Positions 12,801 through 27,800 of a DNA stretch of 64,000 nt are shown piece after piece. Location of the stretch: assembly GCA_948470475.1 (NCBI GenBank), contig OX419339.1:8626502-8690501 (forward strand), read 5' to 3'. The notes under the pieces are model-generated. The model saw only the letters and a program-made list of their open reading frames with translations. It made no database searches and was not told the DNA's origin. The position numbers and the translations under genes were made by a program. The DNA comes from Galaxea fascicularis. Lineage: Eukaryota; Cnidaria; Anthozoa; Scleractinia; Euphylliidae. The stretch's first letter is position 1. Each line of letters opens with the position of its first letter.

Positions 12801-15800
12801 TGAAGCCCTCACTCTATACTTGTTTAACTTGTTACACAAAAGCTCAAAACGAGCCCACTTTGAATAGCATTTTCACACATTCCTAAACGACGTGTTTATC
12901 ACACGATTACAAATTTCTTGCATGATGACTTAGTAGTGTCCCGTGGATTTGAAAAATACTTGCAGACTTCCTACCTCGTAAATCTTGCGAGATAAAGAAA
13001 GTCGTTACAGATCAACAACACATCATCACTGTGAAAAACGTGTACAGAGATATTATCGGATACCAGTCATAGCATTACCTGAAGGTCAGCATTGCTTCAT
13101 ACTCTGACACATCTAGCGGAGAAAACTTCACAACAAAGCTGCCTTTCTTTCCCGCGGGAATGCTTCCGCTCTCTGGCTCGATCACAAAAGGAAAAATGTC
13201 ACTTCCCTCTTCACTCACCACACTGCCTGCTTCATAAGCGAGAGCCAGGGCACTTGAGGGTCTACCACCCATAGACGATCCTGGACGTGGGGCCAAAGGT
13301 GGTGCACGCGCCTGGGCCGGTATCGACGAGGCACCCGCAGACGTAGAAGGACGACCCGTCTGCTGGCTGACAGACTGTCCCAAAGAGCTCGCGGGTCGTG
13401 CAGGTTCCGAACCGAGATGTTCAGCTAAAGTCACAATCTTGGCTTTGCCAATAGGTTGGAAGTGCCACTGGTAGTCAAGCTGGACCTCACCTTTGTTGGA
13501 CACAGTGAAACTGATGGGAGACAGTAAATGGATGTTAAGTCCTTACAACAACGGCAACTTAATGGCTTTGACTTTCCACTCAACCCAAACATCACAAACA
13601 TTATGCAAGTAGTTTTGCAGGTTCAATTTTGACGAGTTATGTACAGGAACAAACACAAAGAGCAGATCTTTCTCCTGGACGTAACCTTACCCACAGCGGC
13701 AAAAACAAGAAAATTTTGAAAGGCCGTCACAGACCTCTTCCCTGGACTAAATTCCGCAGAATAAATTGCGGAATAAATTTATTGTAAAACTTTGAGACGA
13801 AAGCAATTGATACAAAGGAAAAGTAAAATCTCACCTATACACTCGCGATTGAAACATCAGGGTGTCCTTGAAATGCACGTTCTCTACTTTACAGCGGTAC
13901 TTTGCGTAGTCACAAACAGCAGACAGCAGAAGCTCAACGTCCTTGGTGCTGTTTTCCAGAGCTGTGAATGGAGGCTCTGCTTCCACTTCTATGATCTTCT
14001 TCTTAGCCGGCCGAGGCGCCTTTCTCGCGCTAGTAGAAGGATCCTCCTCACAAGTAATGTCGACCCACTTTACTGTGCGCATGCGGTCGTCCCAGTCTAC
14101 CGCCTACGAAAAATAGTTGTTGACTGGAGTTAAAGATGTTGGCCATGTGCTTTTCAAATTACCGAACAAGGTCCATTCACAATTTTCTTTCTTTTTTTCA
14201 AATCCATTGACCAGAAAACGTTATTTGAAACGGCCGACGTACACAAAGGTCGAAATAAGAACATGTGAATCTTCTGGACGAACAGCTAAATGTCGAGCTG
14301 TCGATGAATGTGTTCTGCCCTTGCAGTGTACAACAAATACGCCAACAACTAGCCATACATATATTTCATGGATAAAGGAATATAAATATTAATTTCCTAT
14401 CCTACATTTGTCCTTAATTAAAAACCTAACTAGTACAAAGTGTTCAGTCACTGGTTGAGGAAATCTAACCTTATCTTGCGTCTCTCCCAGCTTGATTTTA
14501 GTGACCTTACAAGCTATATTGGTAGCCGAGTAAGTCTTTGGTTCCTTAGAACAGAATGTGACAGTCACATCTTTAGCACAGTTAGGTTGCAGATGCCCAG
14601 TGCACGGAGAGAACGTAACCTCTGGTGGCGGGGACCAGGTAAAACGGACGGGGTCCGACGGAGAGTGGTTTGTCAAAGTGAACGATAGCTGTCTGGATAC
14701 CCCTACAGCGCAGTCACCGAATTTGACATGGTTTTCTCTTGATGCTGGGGAAATGAAAAATAAAAAAATGCGTGCAACTCAAGCAAAGGTAAATTTTAAA
14801 GGGCTAAAATTGACAGAGCTAGAGATTTGAAATTTAAGGAGCTACAGGTTCAAAATATAATGTCTGTCTCTGAACTGTTAGTCTAATTTCAAAATGTGCT
14901 TAGAAAAGGTGCCTAGGAAGTAAGCAGTCATTAAATAGGGTTAAATGCAATTTAACTTAGTTAACGACTAGGAGCAAGTTGCTCTGTTTGTTGTGGCGTG
15001 GCGTGGCGTGGCATTGCGTGGCGTTAGCGTTAGTGCGTTATTAGTATTTTGGAGGCGTTGCCTGCTGCGTTATTTAGCGTGTGCATGTGTTATTTGCATG
15101 TTGGGCCTCTCTGTGGCATCTTCTGGCAGTTCGAGCGGTCAGCGGTTCGTTTTGCAAATTATGCGTGCGCCGTCGCATGTCCTCGTGGTTTTGTTTAGCT
15201 CAGCGTTTTGGTGTGTTGGCGTTTGCAGGGCTTTCGAGTATTTCCCCTCCCTCCTCTCCCTATTGGGGATTGTTTTTTCCATTGAACTTATGGTTCAGTG
15301 TGACGGGTGCTTGTTTTGGGGTCTGGGGTGTCGGGCGGGGCTCGTGGCTGGGTTGCGGGTAGGGCAGGCTTATGGGGTGTTCCACCGACCGGGGGTTGGG
15401 TCGTTGGTACCAGTCCCCAGATCCTTGAGCACCCAACCTCCATTTGCGACACAGGCGTTAATTCATCTTGAATTCTGCTGCGACTGAACATACGTGAAAA
15501 TGGTCAAAAGATTTGAAGTCACCAATTACGCATTACGAACATAAGTACGTCACGAATACAAATGGTTGGATGTGTTGAATTGAAAGTTCAAGATCAACGC
15601 AATTTCTGTAAATCCTATCAAATTAAGCAGTCTCTACAGGACTCATGACGTATCAAGGAGCGGAAATAACAAAATAGGCAGGTAGGTTATGTAAAGAGCG
15701 AGTATACTCGCAGAATCTAGTACTTATGCCACAATTACCTGGTGTTTCATCATCAATCTCCACCTCAGCTGCTTGGTGTTCAGTCTGCACATATGACCGT

Positions 15801-18800
15801 ATATTATCTATAGTCAACTCATCCTGGTACCCTTCTCCAATCAGTTGAACGATGCTTTCTTCATACGGATTATCCACCACGGTTAATCTAATCTCACCGA
15901 CCGTCCGCCTCACTAGAGAGGGGTTGAGCTCAATAGAGAAATCAGCTGTCTTCCCCATGGGGACTACCACAGATAAGGTATGAACGCGCGACTTTGGATC
16001 ACCCTCGTCCTCGCCTTCGTCAAGGGGCATCAGCGCCTTCGTGCCTCCCACGCATGAGATGCTGTATACGTCACAGGGGTCTTTCAAATCGATATTCACT
16101 CGTGACATCAATGTGCCTTCGTTTTTAAGCGAGAGTGGGAGAACCTGTTCAATAAAACCATGTGGGAAGTTGTTTTGAAAACAAGAGGAACAACAGATAC
16201 TCAACTTAATTAGTATGCTCTGTGACTCGTAAAAAAATCGCACTACTTGCCCGATAAATAAAACAAACGATTTAGTTAGGTTTCTCGTGCACGTTTTACC
16301 GAACTCTACGCCAACTTTGTGAAGTTACTTTAAGTTCTCGTTTTCACTGTGGTCGCCTCCACTTTGTTATGTTCGCTTTGCTGCTAATTTTACCATTTTG
16401 GCATCATCTTAACGCACCTGAGAGCGTCCCAAAAGCAGACGCCTAAACAGCAGCACAGGAGCTCCTTTCTTGTTGCGAGCAGTAGGTCGGACTACAGTTA
16501 TCCTTGGAAGGTTTCCCTCGCCCTGGATGTCAAACGATAGATTGCGGTATTTCGACATAGCACTAGGCATTCCATCTACCGCTGCCTCCAACGTGGCACT
16601 GTACGTTTGCATGGAGGGAGGCGTGAACGTCACAGTAGCGTAAACGTAACTGTGAGCTGGAATCGAGGCCCGCTGAGGATCGATCTCGTAAACATCGTGC
16701 CAGCGAGCAGATGGCTTCATGGACTGCGGTTTCACGGACAAAACCAGATCGCACGGTACCTGGGCAGTCGAGAAGAAAGGTAAAATCGGGTTAATCAAGT
16801 TGAGTTTTACCCTTATAACCCAAAAGACATTTACGTTTCTTTTTTTTTTCTTCAATATTTAAAACAATTGTAAAATTGGGAGATGTGTAAGTTGTGAAAA
16901 TAGCTCAACTTGCTGACATGCATTCACTGACTTTGACTCTTGAAGGCAGAGCTTAAAAGGTGTGTATGATCTGACGCACAAATCTACAAGCCACTGAAAT
17001 TTGTCACTAAGATGTTGATCTCGAACTCAACTTTCTCTTAAAACAATGCGGCATCCTTCATAACCACTAGCGACATGAAAATAACACTGAACAAACATGG
17101 CAGTGTGTTTGACAACAACTCCATGTCTTGTCAACCCGAGTGTTCTAGCAGAGCCGCAAACAGTAGAGTGACATACAAGCAAACAACAGCAAAACTCGTA
17201 CCTTATTTGGGTTACCAATCCTAAACCTTGCCCTTGCTTTTCGTCCAACGATTGTATTGTAAAAAATAAACTTGTTCTCATCCTCGCCATAAACTCCAGA
17301 ACCACTCGCCAGGTCGTGCGTTAAGTACTGGAACAGATTCAACTGCTTGACGATCAAGTGTTCTTCGAATATCGAGCCAACGGTATCGGGTGTAATGGTG
17401 GTGATTCCCGGGATGCACGCCTCTCCGATCAGCTTGTAGGGGATTCCCTGAGGGTGATCAGTTGGCGGACGGTCTGAGATGTCTATAGCAATATCCTGAA
17501 AACGATAAAACAGAGACACGTATGTAAGGTTTAGGGAAGGCTTTGGAAATGCTTGGACAGAACGATAAACGGGAAACGGCCTCCACACGACGAGACAGAA
17601 ACTTATTGGACAGCAAACGTCGTGACCGACAAGTTTTTTGAAATATTCTTGCTGTTATACATCCGACAGTCAGAAGCTCGTTTAGTTTTCCAAGAATATA
17701 AAAGTACAAAAAGTAAACCGAAAAGAAAAGCAAACGACGATGAGATGAAAACTAGCGTCAAGCTATACAAAATACTTCTGGCGTGAAGCGTACGAATACG
17801 CTACTTTTGACGAAACAATCGACCCAGAAAAAAGTTGAGGTCGCGCGCGCTGTTAGCGCGTCAGCGCACTAGAGCGCGCGGTTGGCTAGACTTTTCAAAG
17901 ATACCTGCACGCTTCAATTAAACCAGTATCATAGGTGGCCTTTCATTATTTTTTTGGTTTTCTTTGTTTAAGATCGTTTTTCTCAATCTAAGTTTCAGAC
18001 CCCTATGATAAATGGTCAAAAGCTGTTGCTGTCACTTTTGAAAATTTATGTTGCTTTTGCTATAAAAATGCGTGGTTTCACCATGCTTATCATGGCTCTT
18101 TTGCTTTCAATTGTTGTTTTCTTGCCGTTACTGTCGCTGTTTTGTTTCTTTTATATTTTATATAACACCGAGCTCACTTGTTCGGATCACCATAATGGGC
18201 TCTTTGCAGTTTACGATCACACGGTACAAAGCAAGGTGTTTTTTCTACCACATTAACGTGAACTGCAAAGAGCCTGTTGCGAAGAGTTCTCATTGCTTGT
18301 TTGTTTTAATCTGAAAAGTGTCAAACATGTGACTCGGAAAAGTTCAACGTACAAGCAAAAATTTCGATAAGATGACCTTTTTGCTTGAATAAAAGGAGCT
18401 GGAGAAAATCTATTTCAACACAAGATTTGTCAGAATATCTACTGAAACAGGAAATTTGAAAGCTCTTTTATTTTCTCTAACATTCTTCAGGGACTAACCT
18501 CCTCGCAGAAGCCTGGATTTTCACCGATCATGTCTACGGTAACCTGCACAGAGTTCCCAGATGGTACGCTACCCACGGCTGGGTAGACTGTGAACATTCC
18601 TAACTGAAGACGGATGTTCGGTGCACCGGTGGTTAATTCAGCTCTGTACAGCAAAAGAAAAGGAATTACCAAATTTAAAAACACATTATTCCAAATTATC
18701 ATTGTTGCCCAAGACATAATTTGAAAAATGTACCAATAGGCCATATTCGTATTCTCGGTATTGAACTGGATCTAGTATGAAATGGAGGCTCTTGCGGGGG

Positions 18801-21800
18801 AATACATTTACATATGAAAAGATTCCCCCGCACGAGCCTCCACTTCATGCTAGATCCAGGTCAATACCGAGAATACGAATATGGCCCATTGTTTACACAT
18901 ACCCTCTAACTGAGTCCGCTCTCTTCGGTTTAGCCGGTTTATCCTGCTGCTGTGACCGCCCGGAACTCGAGCCATCACGTGATTTAGTTCTTTTCGCAGG
19001 CGGGCCCAGCCTCTGGCGTCCTTGAGAGACCGTGTTGATCATTTTAAAGACCGAGTACCGGAAGTCAAACTCTCCCTGGTTCTCTATTGAAAATACACGG
19101 GTCTTCTTGGTGTTGACGAGCATGGCTCCAAAGTTGATATCGCTAATCGGTGAGACCGCGTACTTGCTGTAAACTGAGCGCGCGCTGATTTTGATGGGAA
19201 TGCTGGCGATTACTTCACCGCCTTCACCAAGATGGGGCTCTATGATCTAAGACAACCAATCGCAATCAAATTAGGAGGAGTGTCAGTAAGAGGAGATAAT
19301 ATCGTCCCTTCCTACCGTAAGGAAGAAAGAGTGTAGTGTGTGGGGGGCAGGGGGGTTGGAACAGAATATTTACAGAAACATTTACAATTAAGACAGCACC
19401 TTTCTTTTACAGAGATTTACGAGCCTTACGGATAGGCAGGTTCAGGAGGTAATTACAGAGAGACTTTCTGCCGCTAAGCACTATCTGAAAGAATCAACCA
19501 TATACCAAGGTGGAGAAAAGTGACTGCCAAAGAAAAATCGAAGGGCAGTGGCCTTCTTAAAATGGGAGCTGTATGCTCGAGGGAACCGCTTACAAATATG
19601 GGACTAAATTAGAAGATATTAACGAAAGCAAAACAATAACGTGGAGAATATATCGAGTTGGAGGTAATTTTGAGGTCAAGGGTAAAGCTAACGGACGGCG
19701 ACTAAAATGCACCAATCACTGCATTTACCTGACATTTGAGTATTGGTTGGTCCTTGATTGTGATCTCACTCTTGGATCTGAAGATGACCTGTACTTGGGT
19801 AGGGCGGTCTGTAGGTAGCAGGGGACCCCTGTTGGGGATGACTGTAAATAGCTGACCTACGTCTGAAGGCGAGCCGTCTGTTGACTCGAACGCAAAGTTG
19901 AAGTTGATTTCAAACTTGCCCTTGTTCTTTAGAGAACATGTCTGTTTTGTCTCGTCCAATACTTTCAGAACACCGAAGTCCAGACCGCCATCAGCACCTG
20001 AAATAAACGAACGACAACAGTGAAACCACAGAGGAAGGAACGCTAAGACACAACAAAGCAGAAGGATTAAAAGAGAGACTCTCTTTCCACTGTAACCGAG
20101 GAGGCATGGGGACATTCCTTCCACTTCGGGATCGCTTTTTCCAATACTGTAACAGCGGCGAAAGCAAAATCGCTTTCTGGTCTTGTCGCACACTGAACCA
20201 AGTTTGCAGGGTAATTCGCGCTTTTTATACGCTTTTTGGTTTCCTACCTCATTTCTCTTTAAAAGGGCACCTTGCTAGCTGAAGAAACGACCTTGTGAAG
20301 CACAAATCCGACTAGGTAAGCCAAAATGGATCTGACCATATGCTAAACCACAGAGCGCAGGGGCTTATGTGTATCTCCGATTATTGGGCGAAAAGGCAGG
20401 GACGTCACATAAACACACGCGTACCTTTTGGAAAGCTCATGTCTAAAGCCACATCATAAGACTCAGCATGCACGGTAATATTCTCTGCTTGTACAAGACC
20501 CATAATCTGCTCGACGTCTGATACCTTTGAACATTCAAAAGGAATATAACTCATTATCCTTTACCTAATACTTTTGCCAATGTAAGAAGAATCCTTTTCA
20601 AAGCTACAGTGCTAACAACGTTGTCCTCCTCCAAAGCTGTACCATACATTTTGGTCAACGACCTTTTACTTAAAATCGTACATGATTTGGACCCAGGAGT
20701 CATCTCAAACTAAGTGAAGCACGATCGTCCGGGTCAGAGACACTCTGATGATGACTTCCTCCCAGGTTGCTGAAACGTCAGGACTTCACTCGGATCGTAC
20801 TTCACTTAGTTATGACCTTTTACCTCGTAGAGCGTCCTGACAGGTTTAGGCAGAAAATATTTACTTTTCAGAAGGCAGTTATGTTCCTTTGTCAAGACAT
20901 ATCTTCCACACATTCTAAAATATTCAGGACTGGTGTTATTACTAAACCGAATCAACGCAACAACAAGGGACCAGAGCTGTACGGCCTTAACCCTCACAAT
21001 TGTTACGACTGTTGGCCTGTTCAAGACTCTTAGATAGTGAAGGCGGAGGAGAACGGGCGACGACGCTAATTCAAGCGAAGGGAATCGAGAGGGGATCGTT
21101 CTCGTTTTCGCCTCAGAGAATATAACAGGCTATACGCTTGTATACCCCTAACAACTTGATGGTGTGGGTGATCTTGTATGCAAGAGGTTCATGCTGCTTT
21201 GCTCAAACCGTAATAACACTTCCGTGATACACAAAACATCCTGATCACTTACTTCTAATCTCACAATCTTCTTGATGTTAGTCGGCCTGACAGCCCTGAA
21301 ATGCATCTGAAGGGCAAACTCCGACTTGGCGTCTATAACGCCATGTTCTGTTGTCAGAGAGAAGTCATCTCCCAAGTTATCCATTCCATTCACACGCCAA
21401 GCAACGGGCAGTAAAGTGCTGTTGCGAAGGAAAATCGTCTTTGTGTCCTTTCTGAAAACCAACCATACACACCAAGAGATGACGTTCATTTTAGCTCTCT
21501 TGTACCACAGAAGAAATCAGGTTGCGCATAGTGGCAGCCCACTAAAAAAACTCGTGTATCAAAGCTCACTTTCCACGAAGAAATATCACGAATTTGACTG
21601 TCAGCGAAAAGAGGCTGTCGCGTGATCCAGCTGCAATGCCGGATGAAAGTCTGCTAAAATACTTTAATTTAGCTTAAACTAATGATCGACTAATTGGCTG
21701 ATCAAGAGCAGGCGTTCCAATTTTCAGTATCCCGCAGGGAATTTCTTCTTTAACCCTCTAACTCTCAAGATCAGATTAGAAATTCTCCCTTCAATCTGAC

Positions 21801-24800
21801 GTACATTTCCTTGTAAATGTATGGCAGCTTGAAAGGAGAATTTCTAATCAGATCTTGGGAGTTAGAGGGTTCCTTGTCTTTGGAAAATTTGGTGTTATAT
21901 TAGGATAACACCCTCCAACTGATAACGTTTTCGATTCTCATCACCTGTTTGCTTTATAATGTATTGGAATTGTGAGGAGAAGTTATAAATTAATCACTCC
22001 TAGGAGTTGAAGGGTTAACAAGATCGAACATAGTGTTACACTACAAAGAAGGCTCACTCTCAGTTTCTCACTATTTTATTTAGCACTAACGCGAAATTAG
22101 CAGTGAGAAGCCAGAGCCTGAGGCGAGAGAAAAAAAAGCCGATAGAGATTGCAGGGTTACTTTTAGAATCACGACGCATTTCAAATGTTTGTCTTGTAAT
22201 ATAATGTGCTCAAATAATAAATGACAACACTCACAGAAATTTAGGGGAAGTAGAGGAAAAAGATGAGTCAGACCCCTTTCGTTCACGCCACAGTTACAGC
22301 ATACACCAAACAAACCTGTGAAGTAGAACTCTGTCAAACTGTAACTGTCTCCGATCCAACTCCAGCTCAGGTCGAACACCATGGCACGAGATCTTAAAAA
22401 CAACAGGTTCAGGATTTTCGCGAATACAGCAAACAACTGCGTCTTCAAAGAACCCTGGAGTTTTGGGATACGCCCACAAGGTGAGGTCCTGTTATAAATG
22501 AAGCGGGAATTGTAAAATTGTAGTTCAATTTTAAAATGAAATGGCATTGTCTGACACACTTCTAACCTGGCTGTCTCCTGGTTTGAGCCTCATGTTTGGC
22601 GGATCCAATATGAAGGTAGCCGCAGTACTGTCGAGCTGGAAACAAAAGCTGATGTCTGCATCCAGAGGAGACGTGTTACAAATAACTATCTTCTCCATGT
22701 TCTCTGGATACTTTCCTTCTTTGTAACGATCTCGAGTCTTACCTGGTCAATACAAGATTAGTGAGAATGAGAAACTAGAGCAACACCACAATAATAAAAG
22801 CCCTGTAAAAAACAAAAAGCTGCTGTTAATACGAACACAGTTCATCTTGAACTTGCCTTACCTCAAGGCGGGTCACTACCCTGTCCAGAGCTGCAAATAA
22901 CTTTCGGTCATCGGACAATGTCCGACTAGAATTGGCCCATGTCCAACGAAATCTAACTCTGGTCGGACATTATGTCCAAACATATTTGTTTACCAAACAT
23001 TAAGGAAATAATGATAAGCGTCCGACCACATTTCTGTTTTGTCCGACCAAACTAGAGACTTGGTCACCATGAGCCCTTTCAAGGAAGAAACATTATTTGC
23101 AGCCCCGCTGTCCATTGTGTTGTATAATGACCTTATTCACCTAAAATGCTACTTGAAATTTACACTTAGAACACTGCGTTGATTACCACTTATATTAACT
23201 GAACAGAGAACAGGTGTTCCACAGTAAAGATAATTTTTATATAATACCATGTATTTAAATGTGGCTAAATGCAATTTGGGCGAGGTTAACCTCGAGCCAA
23301 TGCTGCCAGCGGTCTTGCTCATTTTTGCAAGTGATCTGCGGGGTGGGCACCCGTAGAATTAGCAGGCCGGGACGGATTACACGTGCTTGGCTACGAGCAA
23401 ACACTGCGGATCACCGTTTGCCAATATTGGCCAATTCATTGAGCCGTTGCGAATCTTTACAGACTAATTCAGCCTTTGCTCAGTTCTTTGAGCGAATTTT
23501 TGTGAATTCTGGTCCCGTTCCCCCCACCCGTTAGCGGCTAAGGTTGGTAAGTACGGTAAATGGTAAGTATTCCACTGAATTTCTTTCAGTGTGATGGTGC
23601 CTGCTTGCGGTTGCTCGCTGGGGTGGTTCCCGCTCACAGTTTTGTCATGGTTACCTCCCTGCTGCGCCTGAATTGCTTAGGATCCCACCAACCTCTATGG
23701 CACCAGCTTCCAAGCTCATCAATTGGCGATGAGTATAATGCAAGACTATCCTCAAGATCTGCCCTGACAACCTTAAAAGCTTCAGAGAACTTAGGCTATC
23801 TCTGAAAGTCACCCATAACATGAAATTGGGCGGTAAGCAATCTTACCACAGAGCAGAGGTCCAAATTCAAACGTCTCACTACTCAACACGTATTTCTTGT
23901 GCACGATCTCTTCCGCCTTACGGTATTTCCGGCGATGCGGGAACACCACTCGAGGCTCTCGACTTATGGCGGGAAAAGCACAAACTCCACGGCAAAATAG
24001 CTGATAGCGGCGACGCGTGCCCATGATCTCAAAATTCAGAGTTTGGTCAAATTGGCCCAGCTCTTCAGACCGGAAGCGAATGCGTAACGTGACAGTTTCT
24101 TTGGCGGGAATCTCCCAGCGGTGGTTGATCAGCTGAGGAGTACTGGGCACTAGAGCTCCGTCACTGTATCGCAAAAAGAAATGAATTATTAGAGAGTTTC
24201 GTTTAGAATAAAGTGTAACACCAACAGCGATCAGAGTCAAACTTAGACGGGCGATCTCACTTGTTCAGTTATTTTTATTTCTTGATTTTCATTTAAAACA
24301 ATTAACCTCACAGTGCACCCTCCTCCACCCTCCTCCTCAAATCAATGATGAATTCGCGCTCAAACCAAAGCACGCCTTTCTTTTTACTATCATTGGAATG
24401 GCATCTGAATTGACCGAGTTTCTAGTATTAATTGTAACGGACTGCGAGTGGAATAGATAACACGATGAGTAGTGTTGGTTTGTACTGAGGTCACTTTGTA
24501 AAAAAGTTGGGAAACTGGACGCTAACGTCGGCATCTCAAAGCCGGATTAGGGGTTATTATCAGAGGTCAGCGCCCGGTTGTTCAAAAGCCGGTTAATGCT
24601 AATCCAAGATTAAAAATCAATCAAGGCGTTTATTTCTCTATTCCCGGCAAACATTGTTCAAAGCCGATAGTCTGCACAATTTCACATTAGGGGAAACTAA
24701 TCCTGAAAAACAGAGAGCAGGAGAACAAACATTCTCCCAAAGTTAGAAAACTAAAATCAAAGTTTACACTAATCCTGGATTAAGTTAATCGGCTTTTGAA

Positions 24801-27800
24801 CAACCGGGCCCAGGTCTCAATTGGGACGAAAGTTCTGTTCCTCTCTCCTGCCACTTCATTTACTTTTTTCTTTCGTTGTAATTGTGTAATGTGTTTTAGT
24901 TTTGTTCGCATTTGTTGAACTGTGGCGGATAAATTAAACTAAAGTAAACAAACTAAGCCCCGCTATCTTGAACAGGTCTCCCTTCCCTTGCGAGATCGAG
25001 AGAGAGAGAGAGAGAGACAGTTCACGGAATAACAGGCTGCATTGAAACATACTCAATAATATTACCCTTTCTCCTCCTCCGCGGGGGTGATGCTGGGGGG
25101 AGGGGACGGGGCTCCATGAGCTGCCTTTCCTCTTCTAGCGGAACTCCCTCTTTCCTTTCTGGACTTTGTGCCTTCGCGGTCATCTTTGTCCTTTCGACCT
25201 TTGCGACCATGCTCCTACGGAACAAAATCATGCAAAAGAGGAAACTGAAAGGTTCACGTTTCTTCACTATAGATAAAAAAAAATAATAGTAATAAGTTGT
25301 GCAGCACGTGCATTTTGAGCTTCACGCGAGCTTCACAAGGTTAACAGAAAAACAAATCAGTAGTAAATGCGACACTATTATCGTTGACAGTTCCACTAGC
25401 ATAAATAGCACAGCAACAATAATAGTTTTCGTCTGAGTGGTAACAATGGATTTACCTGCGAAACTAAAAAATCTTGTGGTCTACGAAAACTTGTAAACGA
25501 GTGCTCACAATTAAGGATATCCCAAACAGCACAACGTATTAGTTATCTGATGGTGCTCAATGGCTTTTTATTTACTTCAGTGCTCAGACTTTATCATTTC
25601 GTTCACACGGTTTTTTGCGTGACTTGAGGTGCGAATCAAGGGGAGTCGAAAAGCCGATTACGTTGATAAAAACCCTAATCCTGTGAATCACACTTACCGG
25701 TGGTTTCTCGGGTGTCTTCTCCACTTCTGGTTCAGGCTCTTTAGTCTTATCTTCTTGAGGGGCGTTAGGATCGTCTGGGCCCGACGCTACAAACACATAA
25801 TGAGACGGGGGATCTACCCCTAGAGGGGGGCGTCTCCGTACGGGGTACGGTACTACGGCAAAAGTCGCCGGGGGTGGAATTGGTGGGCCATGGGGGCCCA
25901 AACCAAGACCGTCCAAAACCTGCAAGCAACAGAGAGTACAATAGTGCAATGTTAATACGACCACCCCATTAATCCGATCACCCCGTTAATACCACCAAAG
26001 TTTCATGGCCCGACGGTGGTCCTATTAACTGAGTTCTGCTTCTATACCTCGAACATTTTCAGAGAGTCTGAGGTATTTCCCACTTGTCAGTAGGTTACAT
26101 TCCCAACACAAAACTCTCCACGAATAAACGATTCAAATCACAGCCCTAATTCATCACAGCAAAAACCATAAGTACTCGGTACACAGGTGTAATTTGCTGA
26201 CCTCCTCAACACTTGGTAAAATTCCCTTGGCCAACGTTTGCTCAGCTTGTGACTCTGTTGGGTGTCCTGTGTCGACAATAAGCTGAGGTACCCCCACTCC
26301 GTCTTTTTTACTACCATCGTCGTCATCATCGTGGTCACCACTGACCGCTGACATAGGAGAGTCGGAGATCTGAAGGTGAACACGTGAAAGGTTAGCTACC
26401 ACCCACTCAAAGCCCACTCAATGCCTAGATTTCGCTACCCTTACGAAGACGGCACAACGAGCTCGTTAATAAGACCTCGGTCAAACACAATCTTAAACAG
26501 TGTGCTGTTTTGTGTGCCCATACAAACATAACAGATTTAGTGATATAGTGCGGCAAAATCACCCCTTCGCGCGGGCCTGCTTCTCCGATTGACTGCTCTT
26601 GATATCGTTAAGAGTCATTATCATCACCTCTTTAGCTTTCTCTTTCTCTCTCTCTTTCTCTCTTTCTCTGAGTTCCTTCTCTTTGTCCTTCTTATCCCTA
26701 GCTTTTCTGGTCGATCCAGGAATAGGAATAGTCTCGTCAAAGTTTTCCGATTTTGGAGTGTCTGTACGGGCCACACTGCCAGTGGTTCGATCCCAGTTTT
26801 GTAACAAGTTGTCAAGATCTCGGAGACTGGTCTCAAAGGCAGTGAACCTACCAAAAGAAAAACAGTTGGTCCATTAGGGTGGTTTCATCTAGATATCACA
26901 CTCTATGACAACCTGTTCACAAAATATCGTACGTGGAGAAATTCGAGTCTTATTTCACTTTGAAAGTCTGATTAATGACAGGTTTCACGAAATCAGGTCT
27001 AATTTGAAGCAATTCGGTGTCCGCCGCCTTTCAATGGTGTCTGCTTTGGAAGAACTGGCTATAATACATAGGAAACACAAAGCACGACGCATCTAATTGT
27101 ACTACATTTTGTCGCATTGAACTACCCACAGTATTCCATCTCCTACTGGATGGGATGCTCCCCTATTGCAGGGTCATGACTAGTTACCTATTAAGTTCCC
27201 CCCAGCACTGAGTTTCTCGGTAGAAATTTAGATATCAAGGCAGAGAAGACGTATGTAACAAAAGGTTTCTCGTGCCAGTAAAAAACACGGTAAAAAAAAA
27301 TACCAGATTCGATCCCAAGATTCGGAGATCGAATGTTCCACAAGCGTAAGTACAGTCTCAGCTTAACATCATCACTATTCTTACTTTTTGGCTAATTCTT
27401 TTTCTCTCTCTTCCTCCTCTGTTGGCTGCTTGTTCTCTTCCACCTGAGGAATCAACAGCGGCGGGTACATTATGGCGGACGACTGGCGATGCTTCTGTAC
27501 TTTAGCGATGCTCAGTCGCTTCCTCTCGTCGGTAACATCGCTGCTGTCGGAGCGCTCGGAGATTACTGACGGCGCACCGGTTCGTGGATCAAAAGATTGC
27601 GCTTGTGACGCGAGCCCGGTGGTGCGGCTTGGAGTCAGCTTGTCGCTGCTCTTCTCTGGTTTCTTCTCTTTCTGGTCGTGGCCTTTCTTAGCACCAATTG
27701 AACCTGCTTGTTGAGTGCCCCTGCGCTTACCCTTTTGATTACCACTAAAAGGATTAATGATCATAGTTTATAGCTTGCACAGAAACCATAATACAAACTT

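Noticed and set aside
14993..15487. 164-codon plus-strand open frame
   Set aside because: Compositional by-product of a G/T-rich segment. No recognisable domain, no splice context and no codon pattern like a real gene.
17840..17885. GCGCGC-rich patch as a CpG island promoter
   Set aside because: It is only about 45 bp long, inside intron 55, with no start site features.
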